DNA of 64,000 nucleotides from Lysinibacillus pakistanensis (GTDB lineage Bacteria; Bacillota; Bacilli; Bacillales_A; Planococcaceae). Below the pieces are notes generated by a model that was given only the letters and a program-made list of their open reading frames with translations, had not been told where the DNA came from and did not search any database. The translations under genes and the position numbers were made by a program. The DNA lies in assembly GCA_001312325.1 (NCBI GenBank), contig BBDJ01000005.1, forward strand, positions 124,001-188,000. Reading direction: 5' to 3'. Below, piece after piece: positions 18,431 to 29,998 of the stretch (position 1 is its first letter; each line of letters opens with the position of its first letter).

Positions 18431-19920
18431 TTATGAATATCTTTCTTCCTTATTTGTAACGAGCAACTTTAAGGTATTACTTAATGTTTGTATACGATTG
18501 GTAGTGTTCGTCATCATTTCTAGCATGCTGTTTTCATCCTCTACAGAATGTAGAATTTCACCAGTAGAATTCGCGTTTTGCTCAGTCATTTCATTAAGTT
18601 TTTCTATTTGTGACTGTATTTTATCAAACTGTGAAATGGCACTACTTAATTCAGACATCCCTCTAGTTAAATCCGTATTTGTAATCGCAAAAGAATCTTT
18701 TAAAACATTCAAGAAATTGCTGACATCCTGTAACAGCATCTCTCCGTGATATAATGCCTTTTCACCTGCATCTGAGCGTTGGTGCGCCTCTGTAGATTTT
18801 TCAAACAATGTTTTTGTCACTTCGGTAATGCTAACTGTTATGGCTGCACTTTCCTCTGCTAATTTCCGTACTTCATCGGCAACGATAGCGAAGCCTTTAC
18901 CATGCTCTCCTGCTCTTGCCGCTTCAATTGCTGCATTAAGAGCCAATAGATTTGTCTGTTCTGCAATATGCTGAATTCCCTGTAACAAGCTGTCTACAGT
19001 TTGCAGACTTAGCTGTAACTCATTGACAGTTTCTGCAGTAGAGCCTATAGCATGACTCATAACCTCCATTTGTGCCATTGCATCCTGCATTTTCTTCCAT
19101 CCTGCTAAAACCTCCTCTTGAAGATCTGTAGATTTAGAGACGGTTTCCTTGGAAATAGAAAATGTTTCGTTGACAAAATGGACAGATTCCTTCATCGTTC
19201 CGTGAATCATTTGTAGGCTTGAGGACTCTTGCTGAATGCTTGCAGAAATATCCTCGGTAGCTAAGAGGATCTGCTTACTCGAAGTCGATATTCTCTGCAT
19301 TGTATGTTGGAATTGTGTGACATGCTCGTCCAATGCTTGGCTACTATTTTCTATCTCCTGAAATGTTTTTTTGTAGCTGCTCTAAGGATGCTTTTACTTC
19401 ATTTTGCTGAATTGCTGCATGTTCAATCAATTCATTTCCCCACTTGGCAATTAAAAAAAAGGCAATGATAACTCCATTCATAATGGCTAATAGCGTAATA
19501 AAAACGATAATATCATCAAAGGGTCCTAGCAATGATTTAGAATTGGCAATATACAAGATGACAAAGCTTATATTTGTTAGTACACCAAAGAATACAATTA
19601 ATTCCTTTTTAAAATATAGAGCAATAATAGCTACTGTACAAAGTAAAATATAATGTTTATTTAATGAAAAGCTATCGACTAAAAATAATGTAAAAACTAC
19701 GCTTGAAGGAATCAAGCCAAAAATAAAGCCTTTGACATATGTTTTAATTGGTAAAAAAATAATTTCCTATCGCGAATGCAATAACAGTAAGTCCAATAAA
19801 TAAGAACATAATACCCTTTGAAAAAATCATGGGTCCACAAATTAGAATGGCCAAAATTGAAATAATAGCTAAATTAACCCGATGAACCTTTCGTGTGTCA
19901 TAGCGAATCCTTCTCTCCAT
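18431..19920 (-). CDS. Methyl-accepting chemotaxis protein with polytopic N-terminus (two frame breaks)
   Basis: ATG 19920 follows AGGGGGATTAATTA. Removing one base at 19753-19759 and 19366-19372 gives 495 residues. The first ~180 residues contain about six hydrophobic segments ([46 protein letters not shown] and others) with short loops and no HAMP domain. Residues 200-495 are the cytoplasmic signalling coiled-coil with tip [20 protein letters not shown]. Receptors of this layout sense from the membrane or cytoplasm rather than by a large outer domain. Stand-alone gene. Confidence 0.9.
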
Positions 19921-20059
19921 TAATTAATCCCCCTAAAAATGAATGGACATTCAGTTTGGTTTTCTATTATTATATAGTATAACTACTACTTTTTGTAGCT
20001 AAAAAAATTCCTACAAGAGAATATTTTGCACAAACTTGAATTCGAAGGGAGAAATTAAA

Positions 20060-21021
20060 TTGTCTAGAGTCCAACAGATAGCGCCAAATTTTTTTTTGTA
20101 TTGATACACATGATTTAAATCGAGAACAGCGTACAAGCTCTTATTTACTGATTGATGAAAAAAATCGCTCTAATTGAAACGTCTGCCAGTCCATCTGTGC
20201 CATATATAATAGATGGGTTAGATGAATTAAATATAGCATTAGAGGATATCGACTACGTGATTGTCACGCATATCCATTTAGATCATGCTGGTGGAGCGGG
20301 GCTATTTTTACAAAGCTGTCCAAATGCCACATTCGTTGTACATCCACGAGGTGTAGCTCATATGGCTGATCCTAGTCGACTAATAGCAAGTGCAAAGAGT
20401 GTTTATGGAGAGGAGTTTGAGCGTCTTTTCGATCCAATTGTCCCAATCGATGCAAATCGAATAAAAGAAATTGAGCATGAGAAAGAATTAATATTGGGTC
20501 AGCACAAGCTAACTTTCTTTCATACAGAGGGCCATGCAAAACATCATGTTTCCATGCTTTATTCCGCAACAAATGGCCTGTTTGTAGGCGACACAACAGG
20601 AGTCCGTTATCCCGAAATGGATGGTGAGGCGATTGATTTAATCATCCCATCAACCTCTCCTAATCAGTACAACCCTGAAACAATGGAGCAATCCATCCAG
20701 CTGTATGAAAGACTGAATGCCAGTGAATTGTATTTTGGACACTATGGTGCATATAAAAATCCAAAGGAAGCCTATCGCCAAGTACGCTACTGGACACCAC
20801 TGTTTCTTGCTGAGGGAGAAAAAGCAAGTAAGGTATCAAGCATTTTCCAAGAACAAGTCCATTATTTAGATGCACGTTTAAAAGAGCTTTTATTTAACTA
20901 TCTTCAGGAAAATGGCATATCAGCAAGCCACCCTGTATATGAAACTATTCCGTTTGATACAATTGTTTCCTCCATGGGGATTCTGGATTACCTTGCAAAA
21001 GTAAAAGTACAACAGTCCTGA
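20060..21021 (+). CDS. MBL-fold metallo-hydrolase (two frame breaks)
   Basis: TTG 20060 behind AAGGGAG. One base too many in the T9 run at 20089-20097 and in the A7 run at 20158-20164; corrected length 319 residues. Zinc motif VTHIHLDHAGGAG (HxHxDH) near residue 75, further ligands in HTEGHAKHH and VGDTTGVRY, and a late His in YFGHYGAYKNP. Overall like the YflN/RNase Z-related hydrolases of bacilli that end with a helical domain. Substrate unknown; possibly lactone or thioester hydrolysis. Confidence 0.88.
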
Positions 21022-21032
21022 ATTAAATGGCT

Positions 21033-21069
21033 AAAGCATCGGATCTCTCACCGATGCTTTAACTTTTTT
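21033..21069 (+). terminator. Intrinsic terminator
   Basis: AAAGCATCGG (21033-21042) and CCGATGCTTT (21051-21060), then AACTTTTTTT. Lies between convergent genes. Confidence 0.9.
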
Positions 21070-21083
21070 TAGTATAAATCCTA

Positions 21084-22910
21084 TTAGGAATTTTTTTAAA
21101 TGATCTAAAACTGATTGAAAATCCTGATTCTCCCCTATCTGACGAAAATGCTTAAAAGGGTTCCCCACTTTTTTTCATACGCTCCAACACAGCAGGAATT
21201 GTAAAAAGATCCGGTGTTAGCTGTGGCTGAATCTCTTCCCAATATAACGGTGTTGCTACTAGCCCTTTCTCATTTCCACGTGTGGAATAGGGAGCGATAA
21301 TCGTCTTTCCTTCCGCATGCTGTATATAATCTAAATACAATTTTTGATGTCTATTTTTCTTTAATCGCTCTATTGTATATAAATCCGGTTTTTGCTCACA
21401 TAGAAACTTACAGACAAATTCAGTAAATATTCTCACCTCATCATAGGAGAATATGTTTTCAGGTAATGGAATATAAAGCTGTAAGCCTTTACCTCCTGAT
21501 GTTTTAACAAAAGATTGTAGCTTAAAAAAAGTCAATGATTTCCTTTAAATCAAGTGCTCCCTTAATGGCCAGTGAAAAATACTCCACTGAAGGAGGATCT
21601 AAATCAAAAACAATCTCTGTCGGATGTATTGTTTGCAATGTTTGAAATGGAATGTGGAACTCTAACGCAAGCTGATTGCCGAGCCATAATAAAGTTTCAA
21701 GATTATTACATACTAGATAATTAATTTCATCCATCCACCTGTTGACACAAATTCAGGTATTTTCTCAGGACTACTCTTCTGATAGAAGCTTTCACCAGGG
21801 GCCCCATGCGGAAAACGAATTAATGTTAGAGGGCGATTATGCAGAAATGGTAAAATATATGGTGAAATCATTTGTAAATAGTGCAAATAATTATCCTTGT
21901 TAATCCCAATCGCTGGCCATACAGGCTTATCTGGATGTGTTATGCTTACTGTCTCTGGTATTGGAAACAACTGTCGTAGCATATGATGCCATTGACAATC
22001 CTCTGGTGCAAGCTCTAAGCGAAATTTAGAGAATCTTGGTTCTCGTAGCTTAGTACCATCAAAATCAATACAGGCGATATCTACACAAATAGAAGCTCTA
22101 ACTGCCAAATTTCATTATATCGTTGACCATTTGCTTGAAAAAAAAGCAACAAGGGTCTTATGTTCCTCCTCTGTCATGCCATGCCTAAAGTTGACAATCT
22201 CTACTAGTTGTTGCTGCAGATACACAGCCCCATGAAAATAACCATTACTATGATTGTAATGTGTAACGATAACGGCTACGTGATGCCAATTTTTAATTTT
22301 TAGCCAATGTGAAGAACGTGTGTCCTCCATCCATTTACTCGTTTTTTTTCTTAGCCACCAAGCCCTCACCATTGTTCACTTTTATGGCATGCCAAAGAGA
22401 CTGATACTGCTCAGTACTAGCAATTGCTTGCAATGAATCCTGATCCTCATAGTTTATCGTTAAGGGAAGCTTTAAAGTCAAAAAAAAGGTTAATAAGCTG
22501 TTGTTTTCGTGTTTTTAAATAACGATTTGTTAGTGACTCGCCTTGATAAATTAGTACATCAAACACAATAAAATGGATCGGAAACGAGTTAGCATGTTCA
22601 GCAATCACCCTTCGTTTTGCATCCTCCCTCTTTTTTGGACAATCGAAAATTCACTTTTATAATTATTGATTAAATAAACTAGCTCTCCATCAAGTAATAA
22701 TGGTAAAAAGGGCCTCACTTGGTCTGAAATGTGCTGACAAAAAGCAATAATCTCAGGAAATAAATGATTTAAATTATTGCCATTTCTACTTATAAGCATT
22801 GGCTGTTCGACCCATTCTAATAGACATCTAAAACCATCATATTTTGTTTCATAAAGCCATTCATCTCCTTCAGGTATGTCAAGTGCCTCTGTTAAAAGCA
22901 TTGGTTTCAA
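21084..22910 (-). CDS. ligD: ATP-dependent DNA ligase LigD, ligase plus polymerase domains (about nine frame breaks)
   Basis: TTG 22910 follows GAGGTG. Corrected length is about 608 residues, as in Bacillus LigD. Ligase domain first: active-site lysine in LYETKYDGFRCLLEW, SRNGNNLNHLFPEI, LLDGELVYL, GEGLVAKKKTSKW. Polymerase/primase domain second: ITHPDKPVWPAIGINKDNYL, PLTLIRFPHGAPGESFYQK, catalytic Asp pair in EIVFDLDPPS, and SGGKGLQLYIPL. No nuclease domain, normal for bacilli. Breaks: extra base in A/T runs near 21091, 21169, 21524, 22138, 22342 and 22480; missing base near 21735 (a TGGA repeat), 22093 and 22607. Partner of Ku in non-homologous end joining of spore DNA; divergent from ku. 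Confidence 0.9.
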
Positions 22911-23014
22911 TAAAAACACCTCATTTGCTTTTTCCAACAGTTTTTGTTGATTTTCATTTAAGATACATAAAAATAATGAAAATATAGCATAGTAAGAAAA
23001 ACGAGGTGACATCA

Positions 23015-23835
23015 ATGCATACAGTGTGGAAAGGTAGCATTTCATTTGGTCTTGTCAATATACCAGTGAAGCTACATGCTGCAACGGAAAATAAAGATAT
23101 TAAATTACGCCAGCTTCATAAAGAATGTCATACGCCGATCAGCTATAAAAAAAGTTTGTGAAGGCTGTAATCAAGAAGTAAAAGAAGAAGATATCGTCAA
23201 GGCCTATGAATATGCCAAAAATAAGTTTGTCGTTTTAGATCAAGAAGAATTGGAAAACTTACGCAAGGAAAATGAAGATAAGGCTGTAGAAATTATTGAT
23301 TTTGTCAAATTAACGGAGATTGATCCGATTTATTTTGAACGCACTTATTTTTTATCGCCGGATACTACTGGCAGTAAGGCCTATGCCCTATTACGTCAAA
23401 CATTGGAGCAATCCGGCAAGATTGGTGTAGCCAAAATTATTATTCGCTCTAAGGAGCAGTTGGCCGTTGTCCGCGTTTATCAAAATGCCTTAGTAATGGA
23501 AACCATCCATTATCCTGATGAGGTTAGAAGTGTAAGCGATGTACCAAATATTCCAAGTGAACAAACAGTTGTACCAAAAGAGCTGGAGACCGCCCTCATG
23601 CTGGTAGAGCAATTAACTACAGAGTTTAATCCTGATAAATACACAGATGACTACCGAAATGCCCTAATGGAGCTAATTGAGGAGAAAAAAAGCAACAAGT
23701 ACAATTTCAGCGAGCGATAAACGCCCAGTTCCTGATAATGTTACAGACCTCATGACAGCACTCCAGGCTTCATTAGATAAAACAAAGAAACCAGCACCAA
23801 GGAAACGTACTACAAGAACGAAGAAAAATGCTTAA
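23015..23835 (+). CDS. ku: Ku protein, non-homologous end joining (two frame breaks)
   Basis: ATG 23015 behind GAGGTGA. Removing one A at 23147-23153 and at 23685-23691 gives 272 residues. Typical bacterial Ku start HTVWKGSISFGLVNIPVKLH, then HKECHTPISYKKVCEGCNQE (zinc-like CxxC), KENEDKAVEIIDFVKLTEID, YFLSPDTTGSKAYALLRQTL and LVEQLTTEFNPDKYTDDYR. The tail is Lys/Arg-rich (KKPAPRKRTTRTKKNA). Forms a ring on DNA ends and recruits LigD; the ligD gene starts 105 bases away on the opposite strand. Confidence 0.95.
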
Positions 23836-23842
23836 AAGATAA

Positions 23843-23876
23843 AGAGCGTATTCTGATTTTCGGATACGCTTTTTAT
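23843..23876 (+). terminator. Intrinsic terminator of ku
   Basis: AGCGTATTC (23845-23853) with GGATACGCT (23862-23870) and five T. Confidence 0.88.
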
Positions 23877-24052
23877 GTGAACTTTACTAGGAATTGCATC
23901 ACTGACGAGACCCCGAAACGTAAGCGAAGAGGATAATCGAACGTCACTAGGAAAGCCGCAGCGGAAATCAATCCCACATTATGATAATCTTAAATTTCGA
24001 AAAGAATAGAAGAAAAAGACTGATAGAACCAATCTTTTTCCTCAATACCTTA

Positions 24053-26365
24053 TTAACCTGGATACATAGGATCCTTAATGGAATATTCTTTAGGTGGTTC
24101 CACCTTTAGTAAATGCTGAACAAAATAGTCCCATCGTCGTCGAATATAATAAACATCTGCACCAATACCATGATGTCGATTAGGAAGGATCATTAAATCA
24201 AAATCTTTATTTGCCTTTGTTAATGCATGTACCATTCGGATTGTCAACGAGGGGTGCACATTATCATCCATATCTCCTGTTACTAAAAGTAATTTTCCTT
24301 TTAGTCGACTTACTAGGAGCGTATTATCTTGTTCTTTATATAGTTCTGGATCATACATTCCCTGAAATCGTTCTCCCCAAAATGCTAAATAATAGCGTTG
24401 ATCGTGATTGCCACAGCCAGCAACTGCTACCTTATAGGTTTCAGGATATGAAAGGATGGCTCTAGCAGTTCCGTAGCCACCACCAGATTCTCCGTATATG
24501 CCAACACTATTTTTATCTAAAAAGGGGAACCGTTGTGTTAATTGTTTAAGCGCTGCTACATGATCTTCTAAACCAGCAGCTCGTTCTAAGTTTCCATTAG
24601 AATAATCATGAAACGATTTTGACCGATAAGGTGTGCCTCTTCCATCCATTATAAGTACCGCAAATCCAAGCTGAGCAAATGCTTGTGCTCCACCTGTAAA
24701 ATCTACAGGACCTTCTATAAATTCACCACCCAAGTAAACTTTTTAGGGGTGTGAGTGAGTTGGGGACCACCATAAAAACTATCTAGAACTGGATATTTTT
24801 TTATTTTTAGTTAAGTTTGCTGGTTGTATCAAAATCCCATATAAATCAGTTACTCCATCAGCAGCCTTCACCTTGAAACGTTTAGGAATGCTATATCCCT
24901 TTTCCATAAGTCGTTCCACGTTTGCTTTTTCCAAATTACAGACAAAGCTTCCATCAGTTTTACGTAAAATAGTTTGAGGTGGTAAATCCACACGGGAGTA
25001 TGTGTCAACAAAATAGGTATTATTAGGAGAGATAAATACATCATGTTCTGCGTCTTCAGGGGTTAAAAGCATGAGTTCAGTTCCATCAAAGCGGACTCTA
25101 TATAGATGTTGAAGATACGGATCACGGTCAGATTCTCTTCCTCCCGCTGTAAAGTATAGCCATTCCTTTTCTTCATCCACACTTATAATTTGGCGAACTC
25201 CCCATTCTCCTGACGTTATACGATTTTTTAATTGCCCAGTATTTCCATCATATAGATATAGGTGTGACCAACCATCTCGTTCGGAATGCCAAATAAAGTC
25301 ATTGCTTTTATTTATCCATCTTATGTTCACAGCTCCAAATCCAAGATTGTATAGATCTGTAAATATAAAACTATCGCTTTGTTCCTCTAATAAAATTCTA
25401 GCCTTACCTGTCTCAGAATCTACTAATATAAATTGAACCACTCGATAATCTCTAGAGAAATTTAAAAAAATAGAAACTATTACTATCTTCCGTCCAAAAT
25501 GCAGTTTGAGAATACTCTGTTAAAGGTGACACCATTCCAGAAATTATAGGATCAAAGTCAACCTGTATTGCAGATCCCTTTTCTATATCAAAAATATAAA
25601 ATTCAATTAATGGAACGTATTTATCACCAACTAAAGGATATCGGTATGCGTGAGCTTCAGGTTCACCTGCTTGATTTTGTGGAACATACTGCAACAGATG
25701 TAGTGTTCTAACTTTTCTTTGATCCAACCTATGCGACACAATTTTTTTTAGAATTTGGTGACCATAATGCTACAGGTGGTGGCTGTTGTTGATATAAACG
25801 TTCGAAGATTGCACTTGTGCTTGCCTCTGGCTGACTTCCATAATCGTAATATGGTTCGCCATCGATCGTAAGTGTTTTAACTTCTTTAGTATTTAAATTG
25901 CGCAAATACAAGTTATGATCCTTAGTAAAAACAGTCCAATCTCCATCAGGTGAACAGATTTCATGAGGCAAAATTTTCTTATTTGTTTCTAACATTTTGC
26001 ATTCATATTGATGTAAATTACAGAGCCAGGAGGTTTCCTCTATACTAAATTGAATTGAATGTTCGTTCTTGAGATAGCTGAACGAATCAAATGGAAGGTC
26101 ATAAGAAGTAAAAGGTTTCCCAATTGAATGAGAAAGAGCCTTTGCCAGCTTTTCATGATCGAATGCTTCCTTTTTTTATTCTCCTTATTGGATCAACCAC
26201 AATAAATTGCTTGCTATCCGTATTTATATCTCTTTGATACCAAAAACATTCTGATTCACCGATCCAGTTCGGAATCACTTTTCCGTTAAGCACATCTTTT
26301 AGCGTATTCCAAACAAGTAATTTCTCCGCACGTTCGTAATGTTTTCTATCAATTGATAATTTCAT
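24053..26365 (-). CDS. Prolyl oligopeptidase/DPP IV-like S9 peptidase (five frame breaks)
   Basis: ATG 26365 follows GAAGGGG. Corrected length about 770 residues. An N-terminal WD-like beta-propeller (EICSPDGDWTVFTKDHNLYL, FIWHSERDGWSHLYLYDGNT, WLYFTAGGRESDRDPYLQHL) precedes the alpha/beta hydrolase domain with VLDSFYGGPQ, LIMDGRGTPYRSKSFHDY, nucleophile Ser in GIYGESGGGYGTA, Asp in VTGDMDDNVHPS and His in PNRHHGIG. Extra base in runs near 24796, 25464, 25742 and 26171; one base missing near 24742. Cytoplasmic dipeptidyl-peptidase, no signal peptide. Divergent from a GbsR/MarR regulator that probably controls it. Confidence 0.9.
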
Positions 26366-26530
26366 TGGAAACACCCCTTCTAAGTTAATATCATTAAAAA
26401 TGTTTTTAACGATATTAACGATAAATCAAATGTAATATTTAGTCAATAAAAAAATCAAATATTACAAAATATAGGTAATGTTAGGTGATAACTCTTATTG
26501 ACAATGACCTAACGATTACTTATCATTAAC

Positions 26531-26548
26531 AACATTAATAATAATGTT
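26531..26548. promoter_or_regulatory. Near-palindrome before the GbsR/MarR gene
   Basis: AACATTA (26531-26537) and TAATGTT (26542-26548) lie just upstream of the regulator's ribosome site; related ATTAA/TTAAT sequences fill the rest of the divergent region (26376-26530). Candidate operator for both directions. Confidence 0.45.
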
Positions 26549-26564
26549 AATTAGGAGAGCTAAA

Positions 26565-27065
26565 ATGTCTAATCATCAAAATTTACAAGAACAATTTAGT
26601 CAAGAATTAGAGAAATTAAGTGATGGCGGAGGTAATTTATTAGCTGAACGCTTATTCTCTCTTTTACTGTTTTCGTCTAAACCATTAAGTTTACAAGAAA
26701 TGGCAGATCAATTAGAAGTAACTAAAGCTGCCGTAAGTATTCGAATTCGTGAATTAGAGGCAGGTGGATTATCTGTTAAAAAGTCAAAAATAAGTGATCG
26801 ACGAGATTATTATTACATAGCAGAAAATTTTAGCCTTGTAATGGCCGAGTCATTTTTAGCAAAAATGAAACGTTTTCTATCAAGTACCGACAGCATATTG
26901 GAAAAATGGCCGGAAGAGTCAGAAATATCGGAAGACCAAATGGAAAACTATCATGTAGCTAAAAAGAGAATAATGGACTTCCAATTGATATATCAGCTTA
27001 TTTTTCAACGTTTAGAGGGCGTTGAGGATGAATGGAAATCCAAAAGAAACAATATTGAGATTTAA
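26565..27065 (+). CDS. GbsR/MarR family transcriptional regulator
   Basis: 166 residues, intact, from ATG 26565 behind AGGAGAGC. Helix-turn-helix: PLSLQEMADQLEVTKAAVSI then RIRELEAGGLSVKKSKISDR, with a wing (DRRDYYYIAENF) and a long C-terminal helix. The MADQLxVTKAAVS pattern is the GbsR subgroup known for choline/betaine genes; here the divergent neighbour is an S9 peptidase. Confidence 0.88.
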   Translation: MSNHQNLQEQFSQELEKLSDGGGNLLAERLFSLLLFSSKPLSLQEMADQLEVTKAAVSIRIRELEAGGLSVKKSKISDRRDYYYIAENFSLVMAESFLAKMKRFLSSTDSILEKWPEESEISEDQMENYHVAKKRIMDFQLIYQLIFQRLEGVEDEWKSKRNNIEI

Positions 27066-27167
27066 AACGGACTGAAAGATGTTTTCCATTCCCTATAAAT
27101 TTTTTTGTCAAACATTTGTGCGTTCTAGTAACTAACCGGAAATTTTTATACTATGCAGTTCACATAT

Positions 27168-27198
27168 AAAGCGTGGTATTATTTTACCCACGCTTTTT
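27168..27198 (+). terminator. Intrinsic terminator
   Basis: AAAGCGTGG (27168-27176) and CCCACGCTTT (27187-27195) with T run. Confidence 0.9.
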
Positions 27199-27524
27199 CC
27201 TTCAATTTAATCAGACATTTTAAACAGTGATTGCCACAGATTACTAATAGGATTAGCCTTTTATAACTTACTTCAAGTACCTTATACTGCAGGTAATTAA
27301 TTCCTGAATTTTCAAACAATGTAGGTGAAAATGAGTATTTACTCCTAGGTAGAGAATTTTGTATTAGAATACGAGAAATGCTCTTCAAAGTTCGCTGTCT
27401 CTCGTGACCTATTACGAAAAATATAGGAGATAAAAAGGCTATTATTTACAAATAAAAGTGACTTTACTAGGTTAGTCCATCTATGATTGTAGATGTCGGA
27501 TTAAACAAAATCCCCCCCATTATA

Positions 27525-27553
27525 CAAACATTCGTTCGAACATCTGATATAAT
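27525..27553. promoter_or_regulatory. LexA-like box and -10 element
   Basis: 27525-27538 read on the minus strand is CGAACGAATGTTTG, 13 of 14 positions matching the Bacillus LexA consensus CGAACRNRYGTTYC. A TATAAT -10 element is at 27548-27553, so the box overlaps the promoter of the serine hydrolase gene. Confidence 0.45.
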
Positions 27554-27579
27554 AAAGAAAAAAAACTAGGAGCATATAG

Positions 27580-28607
27580 ATGATAAACATTAGTGAACGC
27601 ATGAAGCATAATCGTATAACTGGTCTCAGTCTTATAGCTATTGAAAAGAGCAAAATCAGTATGTCAGATCATTTTGGCGTTCTAGAAGCAGATAGTCATA
27701 GAAAAATTAATGAGTACACGATTTTCAATGCTTGTTCGATAAGTAAGTTTCTAGTAAGTATATTAGTATTAAAATTGGTGGAACAAGGTTTTTTTAAACT
27801 TAGATGAAGATATTAATAAGAAGATAATTTCGTGGAAGGTTCCTGACAATCAATTTACAAAGCGTAAAAAAAGTTACATTACGCAACTTACTCTGTCATC
27901 AATCAGGTATTATGGATCTGGAAGGTAGTTTTACAGCAGTAGAATCTGTCAATAAAATGCCATCCATGGTCGAAATATTGGATGGTAAAACACCCTTCTG
28001 CAAAACGCCTATTGAGGTAACGTATGAACCTGAAAGTGAATTTCACTATTCGGATGCAGGCTTTTGCGTCATTCAATTACTTATTGAAGATACAATGTAT
28101 AAACCGTTCCCCGTTCTGATGGAAGAACTTATTTTTCAGCCATTAGGTATGACAAACAGCATATTTCCTAATAATTTAACATTGTCAACTATGGATAATC
28201 TCGCTTGTGGTCATCATCACACTGGTACTCTTATTTCAGGAAAATACTCACTTTATCCGTATCCTGCAGCTTGTGGTCTATGGACTTCCGCTTCTGATCT
28301 AGCCATTTTATTACAGGAAGTTCTAAATGCTGTAAAAGGACGAAGCAAATTAGGACTTTCTGTACCATACATAAAAGAACTGTTTCAGCCGCAGGGTTGT
28401 TTACAGTGGTCAGGGCTAGGAGTATTTCTAGATGGTCAGGAGGAGATGCTTGAATTTTCCTCACTCGGCTGGGGAGTTGGTTTTCAATGTATGCTAGTAG
28501 CTTATCCATATTTAGAAAAAGGATTAATTATTATGACGAATACAGATACAGGAAAACATCAAATGAAGGGAATCATAGGAGAAATCTATCAATCCTTTAT
28601 GAAATAG
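27580..28607 (+). CDS. Beta-lactamase-fold serine hydrolase (two frame breaks)
   Basis: ATG 27580 behind AGGAG. Removing one base at 27789-27795 and 27866-27872 gives 341 residues. Class C/PBP-like motifs: SISK (SxxK nucleophile) near residue 50, YSDAGFCVI (YxN-like, here YSD) near 150, and GWGVGFQC near the C-terminus where HxG/KTG is expected. VTLRNLLCHQSGI is the usual post-nucleophile segment. No signal peptide, so it is cytoplasmic and more likely an esterase-like hydrolase than a resistance enzyme. Confidence 0.85.
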
Positions 28608-28638
28608 CAAAAAAAAGGGGTATAATGCCTCTTTTTTT
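28606..28638. terminator. Bidirectional terminator
   Basis: A8-GGGG (28609-28620) and CCTC-T7 (28628-28638) pair almost fully. Confidence 0.75.
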
Positions 28639-28699
28639 CACCTTTAATGAATTGCACCATTTGGCCATAACGTTGTGAATGAATTATCTGTAACTCTTA

Positions 28700-28865
28700 A
28701 TATGGATTATGTAGTTTTAACAAGGGTAACCTGAGCCTAACAGATGTGGTGATAATCAACTCATCCATGAACTTTTCCTTCATATAACCATCTTAAATCA
28801 CCATTTTCTTTTGCGATAAATCCATCTAGACTAGTTCCAATAAATAAAGTAATCTCTCTTGACAT
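28700..28865 (-). pseudogene. Internally deleted RibD C-terminal/DHFR-like gene
   Basis: From ATG 28865 the minus strand reads MSREITLFIGTSLDGFIAKE then NGDLRWLYE, the standard N-terminus of YyaP/YwjB-like reductases. It jumps within a few codons to KFMDELIITTSVRLR, which resembles the C-terminal strand (DELIIT) normally about 110 residues later. So a large internal deletion plus frame change has removed the core. Divergent from the WYL regulator, which may once have controlled it. Confidence 0.6.
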
Positions 28866-28963
28866 ACTATTAGCTCTCTATTTCTTTTGCTAAAATCATT
28901 AACTATGACTATACTAATCGTAAAACATGACAACTAATGACATGATTAAGAAAAGGTGAAAAT

Positions 28964-29904
28964 ATGTCTAAGGCCCAACGATTATTAGATATTCTTATGT
29001 TTGTTAGTGCCAAAAAGAAATTTACAGCACAGGAAATTGCTGATGAATTTAAGATTTCCATTCGAACAGTTCACCGCTATATGCTGGATTTAAGTGATAT
29101 GGGCTTACCTATTTATGCGGAACAAGGACGGAATGGCGGCTATACGGTACTGTCGAGCAGGATGATTCCCCCAATTTTATTTACTGAAGAAGAAGCGGTT
29201 TCGATTTTCTTTGCGTTTCAAGCCTTCAATTATTATCGTGATTTACCCTTCGAGACAGAAATCCACTCCGTTTCGCACAAATTATATAGCTCTCTACAAA
29301 AGGAGGCACAGCAAAAGGTAGATAAGCTTCAGTCCTATGTTGCCTTTTGGAGCCCTAAAAGATCAATTGAGACTCCTTTATTAAAAGATGTTTTAAAAGC
29401 AGCCATTGACAATAAACATATACGGTTTCAATATGCATCGAAAAAAGGCACCACTATAAAATATGTTCACCCTTTTGGTGTCTATGCACAAGATGGACTA
29501 TGGTATATGCCTGCCTTTGATTTAACAAAGGAAAAAATTCTGCTATTTCGAGTAGACCGGATACACGCCATCATCGAATTTGAAAACAATAGCAAGGAAT
29601 TTTTAAATTTGCAGCAATGGTTCAGCAACACTTATGAGATTAATCACCCATTCGGTTACATGTACAGTTAACCAGTGAGGGGGTCCGACAATGTAAAAGT
29701 GTACCCAGCTTTGAAGGGTTGGTTATTACTAAAGAAGATGGGTCAGGCTATATAGATTCCTTAATTGACGAAGGAGAGCTTCATTTTATTAGCTCCCTTT
29801 TCTATCGGCTTGGTGTACATGCAAAAATTTTAGAACCACAAGCATTAATCGAAAAGTTACGACAGCATGCAAATGATATTTTAACCATGTATCGACAAAT
29901 GTAA
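28964..29904 (+). CDS. YafY-type HTH/WYL transcriptional regulator (one frame break)
   Basis: ATG 28964 behind AAAAGGTGA. N-terminal DeoR-like helix-turn-helix (FTAQEIADEFKISIRTVHRY) and wing (YAEQGRNGGYTVL), then a WYL domain (KHIRFQYASKKGTTIKYVHP, GLWYMPAFDLTKEKILLFRV). Near 29667 one base is missing (AGTTAACC where AGTTTAACC is expected); adding it joins the frame to TSEGVRQCKSVPSFEGLVIT and the WCX end at 29904, 313 residues in all. WYL domains bind nucleic acids or nucleotides and usually switch the regulator. Confidence 0.88.
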
Positions 29905-29998
29905 AGCTGGAGATGACGAATTTGTAAGATTCACGTAACATTCATCATTACTACAGTTCACACAACTCCCCTATACTTGTATAGAGGAGGAGATCATA

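Larger units (their letters stand above)
27066..27579. other. Intergenic region with terminator and LexA-like box
   Basis: Holds the terminator at 27168-27198 and a promoter region near 27525-27553. A 69-codon minus-strand frame (27179-27388) starts without ribosome site and runs into the terminator, so I do not call it. Confidence 0.5.

Noticed and set aside
21084..22910. Programmed frameshifting in ligD
   Set aside because: About nine breaks in mixed directions without slippery heptamer plus pseudoknot logic; error or decay explains them better.
27179..27388. 69-codon minus-strand frame
   Set aside because: Starts without a ribosome site and its end lies inside a clear plus-strand terminator.
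27580..28607. Antibiotic-resistance beta-lactamase
   Set aside because: No signal peptide and degenerate YxN and KTG motifs; a general serine hydrolase is the safer reading.
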